This document shows, one piece after another, positions 33,444 through 42,488 of a stretch of 55,170 nt of DNA. Source of the stretch: Sedimentisphaerales bacterium (GTDB lineage: Bacteria; Planctomycetota; Phycisphaerae; Sedimentisphaerales; Anaerohalosphaeraceae). The stretch covers positions 1 to 55,170 of the forward strand of contig JAFGPC010000155.1 in the NCBI GenBank assembly GCA_016926155.1, in the 5' to 3' direction. A program made the translations under genes and the position numbers. Numbering within the stretch: position 1 is the first letter of the stretch; the number at the start of each line of letters is the position of its first letter. Under the pieces are notes generated by a model, which saw nothing but the letters and a program-made list of their open reading frames with translations, had not been told where the DNA came from and ran no database searches.

Positions 33444-34364
33444 GTGGCACGGATCTATTCCAATATCACGGCTGCTGTCGGATCAACCCCTTTGGTCAGG
33501 ATTAATAAACTAGCCCATCCCGATACCGTTGTGTTGGCCAAGATGGAGTCCTTTAATCCCTGCTCGAGTGTAAAGGACCGAATCGGACTGGCCATGGTCG
33601 AAGCCGCTGAGAAAGCCGGTAGAATAACCTCCGAGACGGTTCTGATTGAACCGACCAGTGGTAACACAGGGATTGCTTTGGCATTTGTGTGTGCCCAGCG
33701 AGGGTATACGTTGAAGTTGACCATGCCTGAATCTATGAGCATAGAACGGCGTAAACTTCTGCGAATGCTCGGTGCCGAAATTGTTTTGACTCCTGCTGAA
33801 AAGGGAATGAAAGGCGCTGTGGAAGAGGCGATGCGACTCAAAGAAGAATTGCCCAATGCCCTGATGCTGCAGCAGTTTTCCAATCTGGCCAATCCGGATA
33901 TTCATCGACATACTACAGCAGAAGAGATATGGAACGACACCGACGGACAGGTGGATATCTTTATCGCCGGCGTGGGCACAGGGGGAACCGTGACCGGTTG
34001 CGGAGAGGCATTGAAAGAGAGAAAGCCTGAGATAAAAGTCATTGCAGTCGAGCCGGCCGGTTCACCGGTTTTATCGGGCGGCAAACCGGGTAAACACAAG
34101 ATCCAGGGAATCGGCGCGGGATTTGTACCGGATGTATTAAATCGTGACATTCTTGATGAAGTCTTTCAGGTAACTGATGAACAGGCCATGGACACATCCA
34201 AACTCATGGCGGTCAAGGAGGGGATTCTCGGGGGAATCAGCGCTGGGGCGGCCCTGCACGCAGCGATTGAAATATCTAAACGGCCCGAAAGCAAAGGCAA
34301 AACCATCGTGTTTATCATGTGTGATACCGGTGAGCGGTATCTATCTACGGAATTGTACGCCTGA
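33444..34364 (+). CDS. cysK: Cysteine synthase (O-acetylserine sulfhydrylase)
   Basis: A 306-aa PLP enzyme that makes L-cysteine from O-acetylserine and sulfide. The Schiff-base Lys44 is in [11 protein letters not shown], substrate loop [10 protein letters not shown] follows, and the phosphate-binding [15 protein letters not shown] and C-terminal [10 protein letters not shown] are typical. The start is GTG at 33444 with AAAGGAGG 6 nt upstream. Its substrate is supplied by the serine acetyltransferase encoded 14 nt downstream. Confidence 0.95.
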   Translation: MARIYSNITAAVGSTPLVRINKLAHPDTVVLAKMESFNPCSSVKDRIGLAMVEAAEKAGRITSETVLIEPTSGNTGIALAFVCAQRGYTLKLTMPESMSIERRKLLRMLGAEIVLTPAEKGMKGAVEEAMRLKEELPNALMLQQFSNLANPDIHRHTTAEEIWNDTDGQVDIFIAGVGTGGTVTGCGEALKERKPEIKVIAVEPAGSPVLSGGKPGKHKIQGIGAGFVPDVLNRDILDEVFQVTDEQAMDTSKLMAVKEGILGGISAGAALHAAIEISKRPESKGKTIVFIMCDTGERYLSTELYA

Positions 34365-34378
34365 CGAGATCATTTGAA

Positions 34379-35320
34379 ATGGGCCAGACACCAACAGATA
34401 AATCGAATGAGGCTCTGATACGGTCGCTTATCGAGACTTATCAAGGCGATTCGGGAATCAATTTTATCGACGTACGGAATCTTCCGGTTCGTGAGAAGAT
34501 TCTGCACATCATGGAGATGCTGTATGAGTTGTTGTTTCCCGGCTACGGTGGTCGGCGTCAGGTCACGCGGGAAAATATCCATTTCATCGTTGGAGACCTG
34601 ATCTGTCATATCCGATCCGATTTGGTCGAGCAGATCAAACTTGCATTACAGTATCAATGCCGGATCGAAAATTGTTCGACCAGCGGGTGCGAACAGATGG
34701 CCGAGCAGGTAACCGAAAGGCTTTTATTTTCACTGCCGGAAGTGCGACGGAAGCTTAAAGCGGATGTGGAGGCCGCTTATGAAGGCGATCCGGCGGCCAA
34801 GAGCTTCGAGGAAATTGTCATCAGTTATCCGGGAATTATGGCGATTGCCACTCACCGAATCGCGCACGAACTGTACCTGAGCGAGGTGCCGCTGCTGCCA
34901 AGATTGATGAGCGAACACGCCCATTCCCTGACGGGGATTGACATTCATCCCGGGGCTCGGATTGGAAACAAATTCTTCATCGATCACGGCACAGGAGTGG
35001 TCATCGGAGAGACCTGCATTATCGGCAATAATGTCAAAATTTACCAGGGCGTGACACTTGGCGCCTTAAGTTTTCCCAAGGATGAACGGGGGAGGGTGAT
35101 CAAAGGGGGCAAGCGACATCCTACGATCGAGGATGATGTTACGATCTATGCAGAAGCCACGCTGCTGGGAGATATTACTATCGGCAAAGGTGCGGTCATC
35201 AGCGGGAACGCATGGGTCAAGGAATCGATCCCTCCGGGTGCGATTGTCGCACCAGCCACAGCCCAGTCACGAGTCCGCAATGCCAAGGAACAGGAACTGA
35301 TCGTGGAGTACTACATTTGA
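34379..35320 (+). CDS. cysE: Serine O-acetyltransferase
   Basis: A 313-aa enzyme that acetylates L-serine with acetyl-CoA, the first step of cysteine synthesis. The N-terminal helical part (to about 170) is long, as in EpsC-type SATs. The C-terminal left-handed beta-helix carries hexapeptide repeats: HPGARIGNKFFIDHGTGVVI with the catalytic His, GETCIIGNNVKIYQGVTLGA, and HPTIEDDVTIYAEATLLGDI. The C-terminal residue is Ile, as in SATs that dock into CysK. The stop overlaps the next start. Confidence 0.95.
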   Translation: MGQTPTDKSNEALIRSLIETYQGDSGINFIDVRNLPVREKILHIMEMLYELLFPGYGGRRQVTRENIHFIVGDLICHIRSDLVEQIKLALQYQCRIENCSTSGCEQMAEQVTERLLFSLPEVRRKLKADVEAAYEGDPAAKSFEEIVISYPGIMAIATHRIAHELYLSEVPLLPRLMSEHAHSLTGIDIHPGARIGNKFFIDHGTGVVIGETCIIGNNVKIYQGVTLGALSFPKDERGRVIKGGKRHPTIEDDVTIYAEATLLGDITIGKGAVISGNAWVKESIPPGAIVAPATAQSRVRNAKEQELIVEYYI

Positions 35321-36234
35321 GCCGGGATCTGATCGAAAAGATTGACCGACTTCGCCGGGAACGTAACGCTGTTATTCTTGCACATAATTACCAGATTGGC
35401 GAGGTGCAGGATATTGCCGATTACGTTGGTGATTCCCTGGGTCTTTCGCAGCAGGCTTCCCAGACCGGCGCCGATGTGATTGTCTTCTGCGGAGTTCTGT
35501 TCATGGCCGAAACCGCAGCAATTCTTTCGCCGGACAAAACAGTTCTACTGCCTGAAAAGACCGCAGGCTGTCCTCTGGCGGATATGATCACGGCGGAGGA
35601 ACTGGCCAAACTCAAATCCAAGCATCCCGATGCGCTGGTTGTGTCCTACGTAAATTCTCCCGCTGAGGTCAAGGCAATGAGCGATTATTGTTGCACCAGC
35701 GGCAATGCCGTGGAACTGGTAGCTTCATTGCCGCAGGATCGTGAAATCCTGTTTGTCCCCGACCAGCACCTGGGACGACACGTAATGAATGTAACCGGAC
35801 GAGAAATGCTCCTCTGGCCGGGATATTGCCCAACACATGCCAAAATGGATCCCGATGAGATTAAGGAGGCCCTGAGCCGTCATCCCAATGCGGTTGTGAT
35901 GGCTCACCCCGAGTGTAACGACTCCGTCAAGGAACTGGCCGATGAACTGTTGAGCACGGGCCAGATGTTGCAGTTTGTCCAAAAAAGCTCGGCCCAATGT
36001 TTCATTGTCGCCACGGAAAATGGCCTGATCCATACACTGAAAAAACAGAATCCCGAAAGGGAGTTTATCGCAGTCTCCGATAGAACAATTTGCCCGAACA
36101 TGAAAAAGATCACCCTGGAAAAGGTCGCATGGTCGCTGGAAGACATGCAGTATGTGATCGAGGTCAACGAAGAGATTCGCACACGTTCCATCGCAGCGCT
36201 GAATCGCATGCTGGATGTGTTGCCGAAAAAATAG
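35317..36234 (+). CDS. nadA: Quinolinate synthase
   Basis: A 305-aa [4Fe-4S] enzyme that condenses iminoaspartate and dihydroxyacetone phosphate in NAD synthesis. The three cluster Cys are in the segments MSDYCCTSGNA, WPGYCPTHAKMDPD and ICPNMKKITL; AHNYQIGEVQDIADYVGDS is the substrate loop. The start is read as TTG at 35317, overlapping the cysE stop (ATTTGA), with GGAG 8 nt upstream; an upstream ATG at 35212 would only add 35 residues that are cysE in another frame. Its place in an Fe-S/sulfur operon fits its dependence on a cluster. Confidence 0.93.
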   Translation: MSRDLIEKIDRLRRERNAVILAHNYQIGEVQDIADYVGDSLGLSQQASQTGADVIVFCGVLFMAETAAILSPDKTVLLPEKTAGCPLADMITAEELAKLKSKHPDALVVSYVNSPAEVKAMSDYCCTSGNAVELVASLPQDREILFVPDQHLGRHVMNVTGREMLLWPGYCPTHAKMDPDEIKEALSRHPNAVVMAHPECNDSVKELADELLSTGQMLQFVQKSSAQCFIVATENGLIHTLKKQNPEREFIAVSDRTICPNMKKITLEKVAWSLEDMQYVIEVNEEIRTRSIAALNRMLDVLPKK

Positions 36235-36266
36235 AGCAAATCCCTTTACTATAAAAAGGTGTAATT

Positions 36267-37556
36267 ATGACACAGGACAATGGTTATCGTCTGGCGACGC
36301 TGGCGCTTCATGCCGGCCAGCAGCCGGATTCGGATACGCTCAGTCGGGCTGTTCCGATCTATCAGACAACAAGTTATGTATTTAATGACACAGATCACGC
36401 GGCCAATCTGTTCGCTCTGAAACAGTTTGGCAATATCTATACGCGCTTGATGAATCCGACAACCGATGTGCTGGAAAAACGAATTGCTGCCATGGAAGGC
36501 GGTGTGGGAGCTCTAGCGTTCAGCTCGGGCATGGCGGCGATTACCAACGCCATCCTGAACATCTGTGGATCAGGACAACATCTGGTTTCTTCGACATCGT
36601 TGTACGGAGGAACGTACACCCTCTTCAGCCAGACATTTCCCAAGCTGGGAATCGATGTGACTTTCGTTGATCCAAGAGAACCCAAGAATTTCGCACGGGC
36701 AATCAAGGACAATACACGCCTGTTCTACATCGAAACCATCGGCAACCCGAAGAACGACATCATAGAGTACGAACAGGTAACGCAGATTGCCCGCGAAAAC
36801 GGTCTGCCGGTGATCTGTGACAATACAGTCGCTTCCCCTGTTCTCTTTCGACCTATCGAGCATGGTGTCGATATCGTCGTACATAGCTGCACCAAGATCA
36901 TTGGCGGACACGGCACCAGTATCGGCGGGATCGTGATCGATTCCGGCAAGTTTGACTGGACCAGAAAAAAGTATCCTGAATTAACCGAGCCGGACCCGAG
37001 TTATCACGGCATTAAATACGTCGAAAGTTTTGGCCCGTTGGCGTATATAATCAAGCTGCGAACGCAATTTTTGCGGGATATGGGCGCTTGCCTGTCACCA
37101 TTTAATGCGTTCCTGTTTTTACAGGGACTTGAGACGATCCACCTGCGGGTGCCGCGGCACTGCGAAAACGCGCTGGCCCTGGCCAAGTTCCTGGAAAAAC
37201 ACCCGGCCGTCAATTGGGTGAATTACCCGGGGCTCAAATCGCATCCGGATTATGATCGGGCCGCTAAATACCTGCCGGACGGGCAGGGCGCCATCGTCGG
37301 CTTCGGCATCAAAGGCGGGCTTGAAGCGGGTATACGATTCATTAATCAGGTCAAGCTGGCCAGTCATCTGGCCAATGTGCTCGACAGCAAGACGCTGGTA
37401 ATTCATCCGGCCAGCACAACGCACCAGCAGCTCAGCGAAGAAGAGCAGAAAAGCGCCGGTGTGACGTCTGATTATATCCGAGTATCGGTAGGTACCGAAG
37501 ATATCAGCGATATTATGGCCGATTTTGATCAGGCGCTGAACGCCAGCCAGAAATAA
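36267..37556 (+). CDS. metY: O-acetylhomoserine sulfhydrylase
   Basis: A 429-aa PLP enzyme of the Cys/Met metabolism family that makes homocysteine from O-acetylhomoserine and sulfide. Seen: [65 protein letters not shown] with the PLP Lys, and the C-terminal [15 protein letters not shown]. Length is right for MetY. AAAGGTG lies about 7 nt before the ATG, and the gene follows nadA by 32 nt. It links the operon to methionine synthesis. Confidence 0.95.
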   Translation: MTQDNGYRLATLALHAGQQPDSDTLSRAVPIYQTTSYVFNDTDHAANLFALKQFGNIYTRLMNPTTDVLEKRIAAMEGGVGALAFSSGMAAITNAILNICGSGQHLVSSTSLYGGTYTLFSQTFPKLGIDVTFVDPREPKNFARAIKDNTRLFYIETIGNPKNDIIEYEQVTQIARENGLPVICDNTVASPVLFRPIEHGVDIVVHSCTKIIGGHGTSIGGIVIDSGKFDWTRKKYPELTEPDPSYHGIKYVESFGPLAYIIKLRTQFLRDMGACLSPFNAFLFLQGLETIHLRVPRHCENALALAKFLEKHPAVNWVNYPGLKSHPDYDRAAKYLPDGQGAIVGFGIKGGLEAGIRFINQVKLASHLANVLDSKTLVIHPASTTHQQLSEEEQKSAGVTSDYIRVSVGTEDISDIMADFDQALNASQK

Positions 37557-37612
37557 AATTCCCTGTTCGATTTCCAATTTTCGGTTGTGTGTCACCGGAA
37601 GATCTCAGTACG

Positions 37613-37675
37613 ATGAAAAGGATGATGAACAGGAAATACGTTCCGACAGTAGTAGAACCGGAGAATATCCGTTAA
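37613..37675 (+). CDS. Possible 20-codon leader ORF before nifU
   Basis: The 131-nt gap between metY and nifU contains ATG...TAA encoding MKRMMNRKYVPTVVEPENIR. It ends 12 nt before the nifU start, and AAGGA just past its stop is the nifU ribosome binding site. No own Shine-Dalgarno is seen, so this may be chance, but the position suits translational coupling. Confidence 0.2.
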   Translation: MKRMMNRKYVPTVVEPENIR

Positions 37676-37687
37676 GGAATTGGGATT

Positions 37688-38566
37688 ATGTGGGACTATA
37701 CCCAGGACGTGATGGATCATTTCATGAATCCACGAAACGTCGGCTTTATTGAAGACGCCGACGGCGTGGGTGAGGTAGGCTCTCTGGCCTGCGGAGACGC
37801 CTTGACATTAACGTTTAAATTAGACAAACAGGGGCGGATTGCGGATGTCAAGTTCAAGACATTCGGTTGTGCCAGTGCGGTTGCATCGTCTTCGGTATTA
37901 ACCGAATTGATCAAAGGCATGACTCTGGAGGAAGCCGCCAGGGTAACCAATCAGGACATCGTCAAGCATCTTGGAGGCCTGCCCGATCAGAAGATGCACT
38001 GTTCGGTCATGGGCCAGGAAGCCCTGGAAGCGGCCATCAATGATTACTACAAACGCAAAAAAGGCATGCCCTCAGGCAGTTCCAAGGGCAATATCGTCTG
38101 TACCTGTTTCGGCGTGACCGATCTGGAAGTCAAGAAGGTCGTCCATGAAAACAATCTGACGACTGTTGAAGAGGTAACCAATTATTGCAAGGCCGGCGGC
38201 GGCTGCGGCGGCTGTCATGGTCGGATTGCCGAATTGATCGAAGAGGTACAGGGCGAAAAGGCCCGCACAAAAGCCGAAAAAAAGCCGACACGACCTGCGC
38301 GCCTGACTAATATCCAGAAGATTCAACTGGTCCAACAGACCATCAACGAACAAATCCGCCCGGCCCTTCGTGCCGATGGGGGCGATATCGAGTTGATCGA
38401 CGTGGACGGCAATACCGTGCTTGTCGCCCTCCGCGGTATGTGTGCTCAATGCCGCCTGGCCGAGTTTACCATGAAGGATGTCGTACAGGCTAAACTGCGG
38501 GAGTTTGTCAGCAACGACCTGATTGTTGAAGAACAAAAAGACACTGCCGGCACATCGGAGGCCTGA
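37688..38566 (+). CDS. nifU: Three-domain NifU Fe-S scaffold protein
   Basis: A 292-aa scaffold that assembles Fe-S clusters with sulfur from NifS. N-terminal IscU-type domain (1-125) has cluster Cys35 (ACGDAL), Cys61 (FGCASA) and Cys105 (MHCSV). A central BFD-like [2Fe-2S] domain has Cys138, Cys140, Cys173 and Cys176. The C-terminal Nfu domain (208-285) has Cys252-x2-Cys255 (MCAQC). The full-length Nif type in an operon without nitrogenase genes suggests it is the general Fe-S system. Two nt separate it from nifS. Confidence 0.96.
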   Translation: MWDYTQDVMDHFMNPRNVGFIEDADGVGEVGSLACGDALTLTFKLDKQGRIADVKFKTFGCASAVASSSVLTELIKGMTLEEAARVTNQDIVKHLGGLPDQKMHCSVMGQEALEAAINDYYKRKKGMPSGSSKGNIVCTCFGVTDLEVKKVVHENNLTTVEEVTNYCKAGGGCGGCHGRIAELIEEVQGEKARTKAEKKPTRPARLTNIQKIQLVQQTINEQIRPALRADGGDIELIDVDGNTVLVALRGMCAQCRLAEFTMKDVVQAKLREFVSNDLIVEEQKDTAGTSEA

Positions 38567-38568
38567 TC

Positions 38569-39729
38569 ATGAATCCTGTCATATATATGGACAATAACGC
38601 AACCACCCGTGTGGCCGACGAGGTCGTGGAAGAAATGCTGCCGTATCTGACTGAAAAATACGGCAATCCGTCCAGTATGCACTCCTTCGGCGGGCAGGTG
38701 GGTAAGAAAATCGCAGAGGCCCGTCAGCGGGTATCGTCGCTGCTGGGCTGTCATCCGGAAGAAATACTGTTTACCAGTTGCGGCACCGAAAGTGACAATA
38801 CGGCGATCAAGGGCACCCTGGCCAGTTTTCCGAACAAACGCAAGGTCGTCACCACCCGCGTCGAACACCCGGCCGTGCTGACCACCTGTCGGGATCTGGA
38901 GCGGCATGGGTACAGCATCAGCGAGATCGGAGTGAATCGTGCGGGTCGACTGGATCTGGATGAGCTCGGTTTTCGTCTAGACGACAACACTGCCATCGTT
39001 TCGATCATGTGGGCCAACAATGAGACAGGCACGATCTTTCCGATCGATCAGATCGCTGAAATCGTCAAAGGACGCGGCATCGTTTTTCACACCGACGCCG
39101 TCCAGGCCGTGGGCAAGATCCCCATGAACCTTCGGGAAAACAACATCGACCTGTTGAGCCTGTCCGGTCATAAACTGCATGCTCCCAAGGGTGTGGGTGT
39201 GCTGTATGTGCGTAAAGGCACACGCCTTTCGACGTTTATGCACGGAGGCCACCAGGAAGGCGGCAAACGCGGCGGCACGGAAAACGTACCCGGCATCATC
39301 GCTTTGGGCAAGGCATGCGAGCTGGCTAAGAAACATCTGGAGGAGGAAAACACCCGCGTAAAGGCCCTGCGTGACCGTCTGCAGGAAAAAATCCTGGCTG
39401 GCTGTCCGGACTGCATGATCAACGGTGACACACAGGATCGTCTGCCCAACACGCTCAACGTCAGCTTTGAATATATCGAGGGTGAGGCGATCCTGCTGAT
39501 GCTCAATAAATTTGGCATCTGCGCTTCCAGCGGCTCGGCTTGCACCAGCGGCGCGCTTGAGCCGTCACATGTTCTCCGGGCGATGGGAGTGCCGTTTACC
39601 GCGGCGCACGGTTCGATTCGGTTCAGCCTGAGCCGGTATAACACACAGGAAGAGGTGGATTTTGTCGCCGATAAGCTGCCCGGTGTGGTTAATCGCCTCC
39701 GCGAATTGAGCCCTTTCGTCACAACCTGA
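38569..39729 (+). CDS. nifS: Cysteine desulfurase NifS
   Basis: A 386-aa PLP enzyme that takes sulfur from cysteine as a persulfide and hands it to NifU. NATTRVADEVVEEM opens the protein; the PLP Lys202 is in LSGHKLHAPKG, and the persulfide Cys324 is in SSGSACTSGALEPSHVL. The compact active-loop sequence is that of class I (NifS/IscS) enzymes. It ends the operon that begins with the Rrf2 regulator, so cysteine synthesis and cysteine use are encoded together. Confidence 0.96.
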   Translation: MNPVIYMDNNATTRVADEVVEEMLPYLTEKYGNPSSMHSFGGQVGKKIAEARQRVSSLLGCHPEEILFTSCGTESDNTAIKGTLASFPNKRKVVTTRVEHPAVLTTCRDLERHGYSISEIGVNRAGRLDLDELGFRLDDNTAIVSIMWANNETGTIFPIDQIAEIVKGRGIVFHTDAVQAVGKIPMNLRENNIDLLSLSGHKLHAPKGVGVLYVRKGTRLSTFMHGGHQEGGKRGGTENVPGIIALGKACELAKKHLEEENTRVKALRDRLQEKILAGCPDCMINGDTQDRLPNTLNVSFEYIEGEAILLMLNKFGICASSGSACTSGALEPSHVLRAMGVPFTAAHGSIRFSLSRYNTQEEVDFVADKLPGVVNRLRELSPFVTT

Positions 39730-39771
39730 CCCCCCTTGTGTGTGCAAAAAAGCGGATCGGCGGCTCCGAAC

Positions 39772-39800
39772 TTGACGCTGCTGTCCGGGGTGTGTAGGAT
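39772..39800 (+). promoter_or_regulatory. Promoter candidate of the Nudix gene
   Basis: TTGACG (39772-39777), 17-nt spacer with TGTG just before TAGGAT (39795-39800), 66 nt before the next ATG. No terminator is seen after nifS. Confidence 0.5.
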
Positions 39801-39866
39801 CAATCCTGATCGGATGAAACGAAGTACTTGCCTATAGATACCTCCATAACGAAAGGGAGCGGATGA

Positions 39867-40493
39867 ATGGCGCAGGATGAACAGGTACTGGTGATCGAGC
39901 GAAGTGTATATGAACGGGCGGGGACATTCCACGGACTGGCGATGGATGTGGATCGTTATATCGAGCAGATCTTCGCCCCGGGTGTAACCCGATATATGCC
40001 GCGCTCTCAGGCCGAGACCGATCCATGCTTCAAGCAGGTCATTCCCTATGTACTCATGACCTGCGATGGAAAATATCTCAGCTATGTGCGCGGTAAGCGC
40101 GCCGGCGAGACCCGGCTGGTAGGTAATCGCTCCATCGGTATCGGCGGCCATATCAATCCCACTGACGACATGTCGTTGTTCGATCCATATGAAACCTATC
40201 TGAACGCTGTCCGTCGCGAGGTGGAGGAGGAAGTCAACGTCGAGACAAAACACTCCGATCGGGTGATCGCCCTGCTCAACGACGATACCAATGAGGTCGG
40301 ACGGGTGCATCTGGGCATTGTTCACCTGTGGACACTGGATGAGCCGAATGTGACACGCCGCGAACAGATGATCACGCAGATGGGCTTTATGACATTGGAA
40401 GAGCTTAGCCAAGTCCGTGACACAATGGAGACCTGGTCGCAACTGTGTCTCGATGGCCTGGAAGAAATGGCCCGGGAACAATCCGGGGTCTGA
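39867..40493 (+). CDS. Nudix-fold hydrolase-like protein
   Basis: A 208-aa protein. GIGGHINPTD (91-100) followed by AVRREVEEEV (114-123) is a Nudix box, but the spacing between the Gly and the REVxEE helix is about 10 residues longer than in classic Nudix enzymes. Metal-binding Glu are present. The nucleoside-diphosphate substrate cannot be predicted. GGGAG lies about 10 nt before the ATG. It stands alone between nifS and the GDPD-like gene. Confidence 0.8.
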   Translation: MAQDEQVLVIERSVYERAGTFHGLAMDVDRYIEQIFAPGVTRYMPRSQAETDPCFKQVIPYVLMTCDGKYLSYVRGKRAGETRLVGNRSIGIGGHINPTDDMSLFDPYETYLNAVRREVEEEVNVETKHSDRVIALLNDDTNEVGRVHLGIVHLWTLDEPNVTRREQMITQMGFMTLEELSQVRDTMETWSQLCLDGLEEMAREQSGV

Positions 40494-40541
40494 ACAGGCG
40501 ATTTTAAAAATGCGGCAGTAGTGTCGTTAGCTGAGATTACT

Positions 40542-41342
40542 ATGAAAGTATGGATTTCACTATTTATAAGCCTTGCCTCTTTTATACTTCCCGGGTGTGT
40601 GCGATCTGTTATCACACCCTTGTCTACGGCACATGCCCATAATGATTACGAACATGAACGACCACTTTTAGATGCCCTGGACCGGGGCTTTTGCAGTGTC
40701 GAGGCGGATATTCATCTGCACGAAGGACAACTGCTTGTCGCACATGACAGGGAATATTTACAGTTTGACCGGACATTGGAAGCCCTGTACCTGAAGCCCC
40801 TGAAGGAACGAATTATTGCTAACGGAGGTCGCGTCTACCGTAACGGTTCAGAGTTTGCCCTGCTGGTGGATATCAAGAGCGAGGCGGAATCAACGTACAA
40901 GGCCCTGCATGAAGTGCTTGCCCGTTACTCCCAGATATTGGTGGCGATTACCGACGGCGTTGAAAAGGCGGGATCGGTTCGCGTGATTGTCAGCGGCAAT
41001 CGAGCATGGGAAACCATTGCCGCCCAATCAACACGATATGCAGGCATTGACGGAAGATTGAGCGATCTGGACTCCGACATGCCCATCCATTTATTACCTT
41101 GGATCAGCGATAACGCATCACGGATCACCGATTGGCATGGGGAAGGGCCGTTTCCTCAGTCCGACAAAGATAAACTTAAAGACATCACAAAACGAGCACA
41201 TGCCAAGGGACGAAAAGTTCGCCTCTGGGCGACACCGGATCGGCCGGATGTTTGGCAAATTCTTCAGGAATGCAATGTTGATATCATCGGCACGGATGAT
41301 TTAGATGCACTCGCAGACTATCTTCGGAGCAATCCCGACTGA
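40542..41342 (+). CDS. GDPD/PI-PLC-like phosphodiesterase lipoprotein
   Basis: A 266-aa protein from the ATG at 40542 (a GTG at 40521 would put seven residues before the signal). The N-terminus is a lipoprotein-type signal ending LPGC (Cys19), then AHAHNDYEHERPLLDALDRG, FCSVEADIHLHEGQLLVAHD and the acidic DIKSEAES. His, Glu and Asp are placed as in the PLC-like phosphodiesterase TIM barrel. The pattern HNDY is seen in the AIM6-like branch. Substrate unknown, possibly a phosphodiester of a membrane lipid. It converges with the glycosylasparaginase gene, 2 nt away. Confidence 0.82.
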   Translation: MKVWISLFISLASFILPGCVRSVITPLSTAHAHNDYEHERPLLDALDRGFCSVEADIHLHEGQLLVAHDREYLQFDRTLEALYLKPLKERIIANGGRVYRNGSEFALLVDIKSEAESTYKALHEVLARYSQILVAITDGVEKAGSVRVIVSGNRAWETIAAQSTRYAGIDGRLSDLDSDMPIHLLPWISDNASRITDWHGEGPFPQSDKDKLKDITKRAHAKGRKVRLWATPDRPDVWQILQECNVDIIGTDDLDALADYLRSNPD

Positions 41343-41344
41343 AT

Positions 41345-42322
41345 TTACGTAATGGGTGTGGGTTTGTTACGCTGTGGACTGTCTCCGTCCGAGTAGTAAA
41401 AAACGAAGTTGTCGCTGTTCGTGGCGCAGCCGACCTGCCCTTTCTTGTCGATGGCGATAAAGGCTTCCTGTGTTGTCCGAGCCGAGGGGATCTTGTCGCA
41501 CATGCGTTCAAAAGCCGCCCGGCAGGCCTCGTGCGGAGCCAGCCCCTGCCGCATGAATTCCACGATGGTAAACGAAGTTAGTGTCTGCATGACCAGCTCC
41601 CCCACCCCCGTCGCCCCGGCTGCGCCTACTTCATTATCCACATACAGCCCCGCCCCGATAATGGGCGAATCGCCGACCCGGCCGTGTACTTTCCAGGCCA
41701 ACCCGCTGGTCGTGCATGCCCCGGCAATATCGCTGTTTTGATCCACACACAGCATCGTAATCGTGTCATGCGTCTCATTAAGCCAGTTATCATCCTTGTT
41801 AAGGTTGCGTCGCCATTGGAGCCATTTTTCGCGGGCGCTCTCCGTCAAGAGGTTTTCTTCGGGAAAGCCCATCTTTCTTGCAAATTGCAGCGCCCCGTCG
41901 CCGGTCAGCAGGACGTGTTTGGTCACCTCCATCACCTTGCGGGCGACCGAGACCGGATTCTTTATATTCTGCAGGTTTGCCACAGCCCCGGCCCGATGCC
42001 GTTTGCCGTCCATGATGCACGCATCCAGGGTTACAAGACCATTCTCGTCGGGAAGACCGCCGTAGCCGACACTGGTAACCTCCGGATCGTTCTCAGTGAC
42101 GTTGACGCCCTTTTCCACTACATCCAGTGCCAAAGCCCCCGACCGGAGCAATCCGCCGGCAATTCGTACGGCCTCTTGGCTATGCTCCCATGTGGCGATG
42201 ATACCGGGTTTGAACTTGGCCGATGCATGGGATTTAGCGGCGGCTTCGGTCTGGATCATACCGGTGGCTCCTACAAGAAGAGTGGAATACAGAAAATCAC
42301 GACGATCAATAGAGGTCTTCAT
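41345..42322 (-). CDS. Tat-type N4-(beta-N-acetylglucosaminyl)-L-asparaginase
   Basis: A 325-aa Ntn hydrolase precursor. The start at 42322 has GGAG 8 nt upstream; the longer frame to 42373 is not needed. DRRDFLYSTLLVGATGM is a twin-arginine signal. Mature features: ATWEHSQEAV, DPEVTSVGYGGLPDENG, the autocleavage site HDT with nucleophile Thr187, then GACTTSGLAWKVHGRVGDSP and ATGVGELVMQ. The family removes glycans from asparagine by cutting the GlcNAc-Asn bond, here outside the cytoplasm, fitting a glycan-degrading lifestyle. Confidence 0.93.
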   Translation of the reverse strand: MKTSIDRRDFLYSTLLVGATGMIQTEAAAKSHASAKFKPGIIATWEHSQEAVRIAGGLLRSGALALDVVEKGVNVTENDPEVTSVGYGGLPDENGLVTLDACIMDGKRHRAGAVANLQNIKNPVSVARKVMEVTKHVLLTGDGALQFARKMGFPEENLLTESAREKWLQWRRNLNKDDNWLNETHDTITMLCVDQNSDIAGACTTSGLAWKVHGRVGDSPIIGAGLYVDNEVGAAGATGVGELVMQTLTSFTIVEFMRQGLAPHEACRAAFERMCDKIPSARTTQEAFIAIDKKGQVGCATNSDNFVFYYSDGDSPQRNKPTPIT

Positions 42323-42458
42323 TGCTCTTACTCCGGACGTTTTAGTTTGATGGACTTCGACGAAACCGTTCATTGGAGTTTAGATACCAATATACTTATT
42401 CAAGCGGAATTATGCAAAGACCGAGAGAGGTGATTTCCCTATTTTTACGCAGGGCTGA

Positions 42459-42488
42459 GATTCACAAGGATGCGTTTTATTGTGAATC
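42459..42488 (-). terminator. Hairpin over the end of the anti-sigma gene
   Basis: GATTCACA (42459-42466) and TGTGAATC (42481-42488) form an 8-bp stem with a 14-nt loop that spans the stop codon of the sigma operon. No T-tract follows directly, so it may act as an mRNA end-stabilising hairpin. Confidence 0.35.

Noticed and set aside
39168-40481. 437-codon open frame on the minus strand
   Set aside because: It lies opposite nifS and the Nudix gene, has no family features and reflects codon bias of the true genes.
41684-42433. 249-codon open frame on the plus strand
   Set aside because: Opposite the glycosylasparaginase gene, whose catalytic motifs are unambiguous.
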